Source of the DNA: Wolbachia endosymbiont (group A) of Longitarsus flavicornis
Lineage (GTDB): Bacteria; Pseudomonadota; Alphaproteobacteria; Rickettsiales; Anaplasmataceae
DNA: 64,000 nt
Direction of reading: 5' to 3'
Assembly (NCBI RefSeq): GCF_963931955.1
Contig: NZ_OZ008337.1
Coordinates: forward strand, 1,054,001-1,118,000
Shown: positions 55,656 to 64,000 of the stretch, piece after piece
How positions within the stretch are numbered: the stretch's first letter is position 1
How the letters are laid out: every line of letters begins with the position of its first letter
Translations under genes and position numbers: made by a program
Notes under the pieces: generated by a model
What the model saw: the letters and a program-made list of their open reading frames with translations, nothing else
Told to the model about the DNA's origin: nothing
Database searches by the model: none

Positions 55656-55840
55656 GAGGTATTATGAGGCAATTCTATAAAACAGGTGGTGGTTTCTTGT
55701 TACTACTTTAGCTTGTTTAGTTTTCGTCAAAAAGATATTGCATTATAATACACATATTATATATAAATTAGTATATAGATAAAAACAGCTTATATTAATT
55801 AGGCTTGATATAGTGAGTTTAATATAATGAAGGGGGTTTT
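55656..55840 (+). promoter_or_regulatory. cifA2-cifB2 spacer
   Basis: 185 bp, aligned with 31007-31194 through the GGTGGTGGTTTCTTGTTACT block, ATTGCATTATAATACA and the AAGGGGGTTTT ribosome site. No gene seen. Confidence 0.4.
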
Positions 55841-58800
55841 ATGTTCAAGATACAGTATCCAATAGATCATCTAAAAAAAGGAGGCATTAATTCAAAAATT
55901 ACCGAATCATCGGGTAAAATACAATATATAGAGCAAGCTAAAGAATTTTCTCAACTTAAGCGTTATCGTAGATCTGATGTTGATTCCGAAAGTGGAAGTC
56001 AGGTTAAGAGAATCGATGTTCCAGGAGATGGTAGTTGCTTGTTTTGGTCTGTTACTATGGCTTACTTAATACCTGTCAGAAACGACGATGATTTATTTCG
56101 ACAAAGGTATGAAGTACTATTTGGAAATGAAGGAGCTGTAATTCAAAATTTAGATCTTATTAGGAATTTGGTAAGGAATTTAAGTACTGCCAATTATGAT
56201 GATACATTTGCAAACTTAGTAAGAAATGTGTTTCGCAACCGAGTAGTTGATTATATACGTGATCATGAAAATGAGTTCAGAGATTTTGTTGAAGGTAATT
56301 TTGATAATTACTTAGAGAACATGCGGAAACCTAATGCTTGGGGAGGTGAACCTGAAATAAAAGCAATGAGTGAAATGCTCAGAGCAAGGATTAGTGTTTC
56401 TGGTGCAACTGAAAGTCGATATGAAAATGGAAATACTCAAATACAGTTATTTCATGTTGGCGCACCAGGTAAACGAAATCATTATAACTTTGGTCTTGAG
56501 AGAGGTAATGTTGATAATGATGTAGAGCTTGCGAAAGGTTTAAAAAAAGTCATGGGTAAAGGAAGACCACAAGATTTTGAATTAATACAGTTATTAATAG
56601 AGGAAGCAGGTAAAGGAGTTGGTATAAGCCGGCAAGATGAGGACTTTAAATCTTTTGAACCGAGATTTCAGTCATTTGTGGATCAGGTTCCATCTTATTT
56701 ACACTCTGTAGAAAAAGCAGGATTTTTTACGCACTTCTTCTTAGGGAGCTTTTCTACTTTGCTGGATACAGGGATTGCAGAAAAGTTAAATATTAAAAAG
56801 ATTTATTTTAGTTTTGATACCTCGAAAACTTTAAAAGTAGCTATTGTCAAAAATGGTCAAATTGGAAATGCTGAAGACGCTATTAATAATATAGATTTAT
56901 TTTCCATTTCAGAAGGTAAGCGTGGCCATCAGTTTACTGTTAATGAGTTGGAGAGCATATTAAGAAATAATATAGATAGGAGTAAGATTAGAGATCGGAA
57001 CGTTGAGCAAAATATTAAGAATGAAATTCAAGATAGAATAAAATCCAGATTAGTACAGATCTACAAAGGAAAGGATGGAATTTTTGTTAATATGGAAGTT
57101 AAAGAGATACTTGATTCCCCTGCTGGTAAAGAATTTCATGAAGTAGAGAAAGGAATATGGAATAATCCCGAAGGTGATATAGCGAAGCTATCTGATTCTG
57201 ATGCGCAAACAGTTAGCAGGTCTTTAAAAAAAGTTCTTGAAAAAATTAATAACGTTCATTCTGAATATGTAGAATCAGTAGTCTATGATAATAGTGCACG
57301 TGAAGCAGCACATCATGGATTTATGGTAGGCGTTTTCATGAATTTCCACTATAGGTATAATCTTAGAGTTTATCCAGAGCAATTTGCAGGAAGGGGTTAT
57401 GCAGATATTATCCTGCTAGCTCGTGGTCCTGATCGTGCATTAAACTCTATTCCCATTATTATTGAATTAAAAGCAGGGGCAGGTCCTAATGCCACTCCAG
57501 ATAAGGCTTTGCAACAAGCAGAGAGGTATGCACAAGGCTTCCAACCAAATGTTATGCGGGTTTTAACCACTGCGGACGAAATTTTATGTGTTGGTGTCAA
57601 TCTTGATAGTTCATCTCCTATTTCTAATATCGGAGGGTCGAGCCGTGAGGGGAGAGTAATTCCTCTTTTTCAAGATATATTAAAGTCTGCTGATGATTGG
57701 GATACGCAAGAAATCTACACAAATGCGCTAAAAAAACGAATAAAAAATAATATGGAACGTATCTATCACACGTTTCCTGGTACACCGGAAAAGGGAGATA
57801 ATCATTATTTTAGTAGGTTTTTACTAGGGCAATTGTTATTATTAAGTGAAGATTCAGGAACAAGTTTAAAAAAATACATTTTTATCTATGGAGGCAATAT
57901 ACCTACTGAAGTGCATCCTAATCTTCGTAGGCTTAGACGTCCAGCAGCTGAAAGAGCCAGAGAAAGACTATCGGCTAATCTTGATGCAAGCCATGCAGTT
58001 GTAACAATGGTGCTTATTCCAGAAAATACAGAGAAATTGGTTTATGTGATAAATATTATTGAAGCTAACAGAAAAGATGTTCTGAACATGCTAAATGAAG
58101 TGCTCCCTCTTGATAGATTAAATAGAGAAATAGGGAATAGGGAAATAGTTGAATTAAATCTTAATTTTGACACTAGATACAAGTCAGATTTTAAAAGATA
58201 TCTTACTATTTGGGCTGAAAAATACAATTCTTTACAAGAGTACAACAACGGAGATAATAGATTTCAAGGTACTTTCAAAGAAGTTCCTTATCCTAATGAG
58301 TTAAAAGAAACATTCGATAGAGCATTAGATATTCAATCTTTATCAATAGGAGGATATAGTAGATTATTAGAAAAAATTGGAGAAGGAATATTCCCTTTTA
58401 AGAGCCTCGTTAATAAAGAAGCTCATTTCCAGGGAATATTGAATGGAGTATTTAGTTATTATAGCGACCTAAAATTACAAGAATCACCAGAAACTAGAGC
58501 ATTAGTTTTAACTGAGTTTCAAACTGGTAGAGGGGAACGCATTGATATGCTAGTTCATGGTATTAAGTTTGTAGCTCAAGGTGGAAATGCTGAGGAGTAC
58601 ACTCCAATAGGATTAGAACTTAAGACATCAAGGCAGGGCAAAGGAGCTAAAGCTTTATTGAGGGAAGCAAATGATCAAATAAATGAAGAGTATAAAGAGG
58701 GCGTTACCTATAAAACACTCACAGATGGTGATGAGGTGAAATTTATCGGTGTTGTTTTCGATAAAGGATCTAATAATCCAAATAAACTTATTTTAACAAG

Positions 58801-61800
58801 TAGGACAGCTAAGGAAGGATTTATTCCTATTGGTGTAGTTCATAGTTCAGTTCATATGTTACCTACTGTAGGGCAGTGTTCTAAAGGAGAAAAAAGAGAA
58901 CCTTCATCACCAGAGTATCCACCAAGTAAAAAACCAAGAAGAGAAAGAAGTGTAAATATGGCCTGCAAGGATTCGTTTGATGAAGAAGAGATTACAGAAG
59001 AGGAAAAAGAACAACGTATCAAAGAGTTGTTTAATGCTGACAAGGTAGCAGAAAGAGTAAAGAATATTGAGTTTTATGATCAGCTTTTCAAGGTTTCTGA
59101 GCGAATATCTAGAGGTGAAACTATAGACCAAAATGTTGAAGAAGCATTTATCGCAAAAGTTAAAAATATAGATCTAAGTTCAATAGATCCAGAGATTAGG
59201 GATATTGTGAAGGAGATGAAGGACAACATAGAAAATAAAGAAGAAATGAAAAATATCCTGAGAAGGTCTGGAGTAGCAGAAAAAATAGGGAAAGTAGCAG
59301 AAGGTGCAGGTCTTGCCTTTACGGTATTTTTAGTTGGTAAACATATAGCAAATGGAGATGTAGAAGGGCTAGGTTATGATGCATTAAATCTCTGGGTAAT
59401 GCCAAAGATTGGTGAAAAGATCTCTGGAAAAATATTAGAGTTAGGAACAAAGCTTGATTCTCAGATGTTAAAAGGATTTGCCCCAGTTATGGGACGTGCT
59501 ATAGGTAACTTTGCAGCATTTTTAGGGCTAGCAGAGTCAATAAAAGCAAGGCAGAATGCAATAGATCCTGTAGATATAAAGATTGCTGACTTAAACATAG
59601 CAACTAACTCCATCTTTATATCTGCAGATGTACCTGCAGTTGTTACTGAAACAATGTCAGTAGCAGGTTTAGAAACCGGGGTAATAGGAGAATTTGCTGG
59701 TCCAGTTGGTGCTGGTATCTCAGTTGCTGCTATTATCATATCACAATTTGCAGAAGCAAAGCTTGAGGTAGAAAAACTAGAAGAGCACATAAATCTTACA
59801 GATCAGGAAAAGCATGACTTTTATTGGGATTTCTTTCTTGGTAAAAAGGTACCAGATTATATAGAAAATGATATAGAAGCAGAAAACATTTATAAACAGT
59901 ATATATCAAATGTTATAAATAAATTTAGAGATAGGTATGATAGAATAGCTATGACATTACCTACAATACTGGAATCCAAGGGAGTATATAATGCTTGTCA
60001 TCTTAGGCGAGTTGGAAACAAAATTGCTTCAGGCGGCTATTACAAGAATGAATGTAGAGATGGTTCCGAATCATATAGTATGACTTTAGATTCTAGTATC
60101 CAAACACACATTAAGTATCCTTTGCAACTTGATGGTACTGTCTCAAGGTTAGTTCCTATTATAGATGAGTATAATGTGGTTTGTGGGCCTATTAGTAATG
60201 ATATATCGTTCAAAGTATATAATCGAACAACAAAAGGTGAAGAGTATAGTGCTAGTTACACCAGAACAGTAACAACAACAAAAACAAAATTTTTTTTCAA
60301 GAATTTCCCGTCTGCCTGTAGTAACATAATTATATATGAGAGAAAAAGTTCCCGTGGATATGGGCATATATATTATATTACATCTCAAAATACTTTTATA
60401 GATGTAACTTCTAACTATACCATCGATGTTATTTTTAATGGTAATAATATACTACTTAATAGTTATGGAATCGATAATCAAGGATCTAGTGCACAGAATA
60501 GGTATTATTTTACAAATCAGTTAAGTAATTGTGATGTTCATAAACAAGGAACAAATTTCTTCTACATAGCAAAAGATAATTTTGTATGTAATTTAGGTGG
60601 ATCTTCTATTGGACAAAATAATATAGTTGTAACGCGAGGTAATTTTACAGATTCAGAGAATATATATTCTATTATTGGCAGTGATAAAGCTAATCATATA
60701 GAAGTTTCTCATGCGGATTATGTAGATGGTAAGGGTGGAAATGATGTAATAACAGCAAAAAACTTTACTACAATAAAGGGTTATTTTGGTGATTCCATTC
60801 ATGGAAAAGGTTTAGTATTATTACCGATAAATTTTAATGATATAGGTAACATAACACACATTAACAATATAACAACCATCTATAATAAAAGTAGAGCTTT
60901 TATAAGTGTAGATAAACAAACATTGGTAAAAACAGCAGATGGTTTATTTGTAACACCAACAAAAGTAGATGATAAGACTGGCGTAGTAACAAACTTGCAT
61001 GTGACAAAAAGCATAAGTGGTGATGTTGTGTTAGATGATGAGTTGGATAATTTACGGAAGATAGATAATTCAAACTTTAATATTACAAAGCAATTATCAA
61101 GTGCCAATTATCATAGCACTATAGGTAGTTCCAGTAATCATATTTTTTATCCTGATAAAGAACATCATAATTTTTACTGGGAAGCTCCAAGCAATATAAG
61201 TCATCTTTATCTTTTCGATAATAGAAACGCTAATATTACAATTGCTCAAGCAAATGGTATATTGGATTTTAGCCAATTAAATTGTACATTAGATGATATA
61301 CCATTTATAGAAAATAATAAAGGAGAAATAAAGATTAATAAAAATGGCCTAAATGTAACCTTGCTACCAGATTATAAAGATGTCACAGTTACATTTGATG
61401 GGCAAGAATATTACAAACTTCAGAATGGAGAATTAGAGCGAGATTATTGCTCTCATAGCTTGAAAATAGATGGAAGATTTAGTGTTAATGGTACTGACCT
61501 TTTAAATCATCATAATTGTTTTGTATTTGACTCAGATAAAGTGCTTTTTTTGAAACTAAATAATGATTTGCTGTTGTTATCAGATAGAGGGGCATTATCA
61601 ATATCGGATTACTATTCTTCTGTTCATAAAAACTGGGATTTATCTGTAGGACTGAACAATAGAATTATAGAACCAGAAGAATTTGGAGAAAGAGCTGATG
61701 AATTTAGTTCTTTCAGATATTACCAACCAGATGAGCAAGGGTTACAGATTTATCATAATCAACCTATTAACAAGAATGATATTGGTTTAGTTGATTTGAA

Positions 61801-64000
61801 AGATAAGTCTATATTAGATTGCGATATGAAAGTTATGAATGATACCTTATTGCTATCACATAAAAATAACACTCTTGTAAAAGTAGAGAACTGGAATACT
61901 TATCAACCAGCAAGAGAAATGATGTTTGCTTTCAATGATACAATGGTTTCTAACTCAAAATGTATAGCTTCTACTTGTAATTCAGAAGATGTTATAGTGG
62001 AGCTTAATAAAGAAAAAGCAGTTCTATCGACAGAGCAGCTGTTTAATGCTGTGAGACAAAATAATCTTAGTGAAGTTGATAATCTTCTTAGTATGGGTGC
62101 AGATGTTAATATTAGAGATAGACGTAATTGGACACCTTTGCACTGTGCTGCCGACAATGATAATAAGCTTGATATATCTAGGGCAATTTTAAATCGAAAT
62201 GCTGATATTGAGGCTAGAACTAACGTTGGTGAAACACCTTTACATATAGCAAATGCTTATGGTCAATTGAAAATAATTGAGCTTCTTATAGATAAAGGGG
62301 CTAGCCTTGAAGCTAAAACTAATGATGGTTTAACGCCTTTGCATGTGGCTATTCAGCATAATAGTGCTACACCTGAAATAATTGAGTTTCTTCTTAATAA
62401 AGGTGTTAATATTGAAGCTAAAACGAAAGATGACTGGACACCTTTACATTATGCAGTTTTCAAAGACAGGCTTGATATAGTTAAAGTACTTTCAAGTCGA
62501 GGGGCTAACATTGAAGCTAAAAATAAAGATGGAAAAACACCCTTAGACTTAGCTATTCAAGGTAATTACACAGATATAGTAGGGTTTTTAAAACAAACAC
62601 AATTAGACAAAAAATTATTGACTGCTATAGAAAATGGAGATCTTCCTGAAGTCAGGAAATTTGTTAGTCAGGGTGCTAGTGTTAATGCTATAGAAGTGGG
62701 CATTTTTGGTAGGAAACCTATACACATTGCTGCTGAAAAAAATTACAAAGATATTATAGAGTTCCTTCTCGGTAAGGGGGTAAGCGTTGATGATACCAGT
62801 AACTATGGTTGGACACCGCTACATTATACAGCGTCGAAAGGCTGTTTAGAAGTTGCAAAGTTTCTCGTTGACAAAGGGGCTAATATTAATCCTCAAAATG
62901 TTTATGGCAGAGAGCCTATACACATTGCTGCTGAGCACGATAATAAAAATATTATAGAACTTCTTCTTAATAAAGGAGTAAGTGTTAATGAGGTTGACAA
63001 AGACGGCTGGATGCCTCTGCACTGGGCTTCTTGGAATGGCCATCTTGATATAATAGAATACCTTGTAGGTAAGGGAGCCAATATCAATACTAAAGATAGG
63101 AATGGTAAAATGCCGCTAGATATTGCTAGAGATAAGGGACATGATAATGTTGTAGAATACTTACAACAAACACAATTAAGTCTAGATAAGCAATTGTTTA
63201 CTGCAGTACAAGATGGTAGTCTTAATAAAGTTCAAGATCTTGTAAGTCGAGGTGCTAACTTAGATGCTATAGATATTCATGACGCTACGGATGACAATAA
63301 TCATGGCTGGACGCCTATACTCTATGCTGCTAAAGGAAGTAAATGGGATATAGTAAAATTCCTTATAGTTCGTGGTGCTAAGTTTAATAATGAAATAACG
63401 TATCAAGGAACACCTTTGCATTTTGCGGTTCAAAAAAATGATTTGGGTATGGTTCAATTTCTTCTTAATAAAGGTGCTAAAGTTGAGTCTGAGGACAGCT
63501 ATAATCGTAAACCTTTGCATCTTGCTGCTGAAGTAAGCGGATTAAATATAATGAAGCTTCTTCTGGGTAATGGCGCTAATGTTGATGCTATAGATATGTA
63601 TCGTCAAACACCTTTGTATTTTGCTATTGATAAAGATAAATCAGACGTAGTGAAGCTTCTCCTTGACAGTGGTGCTAATGTTGATGTCGTAGATGTGAAT
63701 GGCCAGACACCTTTATATTTAGCTAAACAAGAAAGGCATGCGGGTATAGTAAAAATTTTAGAACAAGCCAAATTGAATCAAGAATTGTTGACTGTTACGA
63801 AAATTGGGGATCTTAGTAAAGTGAAAGATTCTGTTAAGCAAGGAGCTGATATTAATGCTGAAGACAAAGATGGTAACACTCCTTTACACAATGCTGCATC
63901 GAAAGGTTACTTAAATGTAGTTAAATATCTTATTGAGAAAGGTGCTAATTTAGAGGCTAAAGATCATGATGGTAGAACCCCTATATATGATGCTTCCTGG
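55841..64000 (+). CDS. cifB: Giant CifB-type toxin, copy 2: OTU - 2x PD-(D/E)XK - unique middle - ankyrin array, open at right edge
   Basis: 2720 codons in one frame to the window end. OTU domain intact: Asp63, Cys66 (DVPGDGSCLFW) and His214 (GKRNHYNF). Nuclease 1: Asp522, Glu542-Lys544. Nuclease 2: Asp902, Glu926-Lys928. RRER-S at 1033-1037 follows the shared part. The middle (about 1040-2060) is not related to CifB1: it has hydrophobic stretches (GAGLAFTVFLVGKHIANG; VGAGISVAAIIISQFAEA) and an RTX-like GKGGNDVIT near 1630. Ankyrin repeats start near 2065; at least 17 are visible to the end. A C-terminal domain may follow outside. Likely a secreted DNA/ubiquitin-targeting toxin paired with CifA2. 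Confidence 0.9.
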   Translation, partial: MFKIQYPIDHLKKGGINSKITESSGKIQYIEQAKEFSQLKRYRRSDVDSESGSQVKRIDVPGDGSCLFWSVTMAYLIPVRNDDDLFRQRYEVLFGNEGAVIQNLDLIRNLVRNLSTANYDDTFANLVRNVFRNRVVDYIRDHENEFRDFVEGNFDNYLENMRKPNAWGGEPEIKAMSEMLRARISVSGATESRYENGNTQIQLFHVGAPGKRNHYNFGLERGNVDNDVELAKGLKKVMGKGRPQDFELIQLLIEEAGKGVGISRQDEDFKSFEPRFQSFVDQVPSYLHSVEKAGFFTHFFLGSFSTLLDTGIAEKLNIKKIYFSFDTSKTLKVAIVKNGQIGNAEDAINNIDLFSISEGKRGHQFTVNELESILRNNIDRSKIRDRNVEQNIKNEIQDRIKSRLVQIYKGKDGIFVNMEVKEILDSPAGKEFHEVEKGIWNNPEGDIAKLSDSDAQTVSRSLKKVLEKINNVHSEYVESVVYDNSAREAAHHGFMVGVFMNFHYRYNLRVYPEQFAGRGYADIILLARGPDRALNSIPIIIELKAGAGPNATPDKALQQAERYAQGFQPNVMRVLTTADEILCVGVNLDSSSPISNIGGSSREGRVIPLFQDILKSADDWDTQEIYTNALKKRIKNNMERIYHTFPGTPEKGDNHYFSRFLLGQLLLLSEDSGTSLKKYIFIYGGNIPTEVHPNLRRLRRPAAERARERLSANLDASHAVVTMVLIPENTEKLVYVINIIEANRKDVLNMLNEVLPLDRLNREIGNREIVELNLNFDTRYKSDFKRYLTIWAEKYNSLQEYNNGDNRFQGTFKEVPYPNELKETFDRALDIQSLSIGGYSRLLEKIGEGIFPFKSLVNKEAHFQGILNGVFSYYSDLKLQESPETRALVLTEFQTGRGERIDMLVHGIKFVAQGGNAEEYTPIGLELKTSRQGKGAKALLREANDQINEEYKEGVTYKTLTDGDEVKFIGVVFDKGSNNPNKLILTSRTAKEGFIPIGVVHSSVHMLPTVGQCSKGEKREPSSPEYPPSKKPRRERSVNMACKDSFDEEEITEEEKEQRIKELFNADKVAERVKNIEFYDQLFKVSERISRGETIDQNVEEAFIAKVKNIDLSSIDPEIRDIVKEMKDNIENKEEMKNILRRSGVAEKIGKVAEGAGLAFTVFLVGKHIANGDVEGLGYDALNLWVMPKIGEKISGKILELGTKLDSQMLKGFAPVMGRAIGNFAAFLGLAESIKARQNAIDPVDIKIADLNIATNSIFISADVPAVVTETMSVAGLETGVIGEFAGPVGAGISVAAIIISQFAEAKLEVEKLEEHINLTDQEKHDFYWDFFLGKKVPDYIENDIEAENIYKQYISNVINKFRDRYDRIAMTLPTILESKGVYNACHLRRVGNKIASGGYYKNECRDGSESYSMTLDSSIQTHIKYPLQLDGTVSRLVPIIDEYNVVCGPISNDISFKVYNRTTKGEEYSASYTRTVTTTKTKFFFKNFPSACSNIIIYERKSSRGYGHIYYITSQNTFIDVTSNYTIDVIFNGNNILLNSYGIDNQGSSAQNRYYFTNQLSNCDVHKQGTNFFYIAKDNFVCNLGGSSIGQNNIVVTRGNFTDSENIYSIIGSDKANHIEVSHADYVDGKGGNDVITAKNFTTIKGYFGDSIHGKGLVLLPINFNDIGNITHINNITTIYNKSRAFISVDKQTLVKTADGLFVTPTKVDDKTGVVTNLHVTKSISGDVVLDDELDNLRKIDNSNFNITKQLSSANYHSTIGSSSNHIFYPDKEHHNFYWEAPSNISHLYLFDNRNANITIAQANGILDFSQLNCTLDDIPFIENNKGEIKINKNGLNVTLLPDYKDVTVTFDGQEYYKLQNGELERDYCSHSLKIDGRFSVNGTDLLNHHNCFVFDSDKVLFLKLNNDLLLLSDRGALSISDYYSSVHKNWDLSVGLNNRIIEPEEFGERADEFSSFRYYQPDEQGLQIYHNQPINKNDIGLVDLKDKSILDCDMKVMNDTLLLSHKNNTLVKVENWNTYQPAREMMFAFNDTMVSNSKCIASTCNSEDVIVELNKEKAVLSTEQLFNAVRQNNLSEVDNLLSMGADVNIRDRRNWTPLHCAADNDNKLDISRAILNRNADIEARTNVGETPLHIANAYGQLKIIELLIDKGASLEAKTNDGLTPLHVAIQHNSATPEIIEFLLNKGVNIEAKTKDDWTPLHYAVFKDRLDIVKVLSSRGANIEAKNKDGKTPLDLAIQGNYTDIVGFLKQTQLDKKLLTAIENGDLPEVRKFVSQGASVNAIEVGIFGRKPIHIAAEKNYKDIIEFLLGKGVSVDDTSNYGWTPLHYTASKGCLEVAKFLVDKGANINPQNVYGREPIHIAAEHDNKNIIELLLNKGVSVNEVDKDGWMPLHWASWNGHLDIIEYLVGKGANINTKDRNGKMPLDIARDKGHDNVVEYLQQTQLSLDKQLFTAVQDGSLNKVQDLVSRGANLDAIDIHDATDDNNHGWTPILYAAKGSKWDIVKFLIVRGAKFNNEITYQGTPLHFAVQKNDLGMVQFLLNKGAKVESEDSYNRKPLHLAAEVSGLNIMKLLLGNGANVDAIDMYRQTPLYFAIDKDKSDVVKLLLDSGANVDVVDVNGQTPLYLAKQERHAGIVKILEQAKLNQELLTVTKIGDLSKVKDSVKQGADINAEDKDGNTPLHNAASKGYLNVVKYLIEKGANLEAKDHDGRTPIYDASW

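Overview
The window is AT-rich DNA from a Wolbachia endosymbiont, probably of an arthropod. Support comes from phage WO structural and integrase genes, two cytoplasmic-incompatibility-type cifA/cifB gene pairs, many identical IS5-family insertions of the kind seen in Wolbachia (ISWpi1-like), giant ankyrin proteins, and a compact set of Rickettsiales housekeeping genes. The strain cannot be named from sequence alone.

Layout. 1-2426: remnant of a phage WO head module on the minus strand (portal, a DUF1016 nuclease, gpW, the C-terminal end of the terminase), cut off by an IS. 3404-24648: chromosomal genes: nhaC-type antiporter, ppiD, a DUF1013 (TrcR-like) regulator, rho, fdxA, split dprA, a 2Fe-2S ferredoxin, a DUF2125-like protein, ccmH, ksgA, tRNA-Thr, tpiA, guaB, tatA (55 aa), exoD, cysS and a DedA/VTT membrane protein. 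An inversion with an IS at each end has split dprA into fragments about 4.9 kb apart. 25835-46035: accessory block resembling the WO Eukaryotic Association Module, with secreted-type hypothetical proteins, a 46-residue tandem-repeat protein, cifA/cifB pair 1, an Rpn nuclease, three double-HTH regulators, a RadC/JAB protein and an effector-like protein. 46504-47409: an EamA transporter. 47549-49246: a chimera of two ISs. 49247-64000: WO DUF2924 remnant, large serine recombinase, an ankyrin protein, then cifA/cifB pair 2, whose giant cifB is still open at the right edge.

The two cif pairs are paralogous over about 4.8 kb. They share a promoter with identical spacing (TTGACA-N16-TATCTT, 79 nt between the -10 box and the cifA ATG), a cifA-family gene of 415-416 residues, and a CifB N-terminal third (OTU-type cysteine protease plus two PD-(D/E)XK nuclease modules). 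At a sharp boundary followed by a furin-like basic site the two CifBs become unrelated: pair 1 continues into a TcdA/TcdB-like hydrophobic pore-type region, pair 2 into a different hydrophobic and beta-rich region. Both then carry long ankyrin arrays. CifB1 has a 22-bp tandem duplication exactly at the OTU active-site motif. It shifts the frame, so the 2902-codon downstream ORF must start from an out-of-frame ATG.

There are six copies of the 894-bp ISWpi1-like element (four full length, two truncated at the same base by an 863-bp second IS5-family element). In the copies read, the transposase has the same in-frame amber codon upstream of a -1 slippery A-run. IS copies lie at each prophage/chromosome junction, so IS activity appears to have shaped this region.
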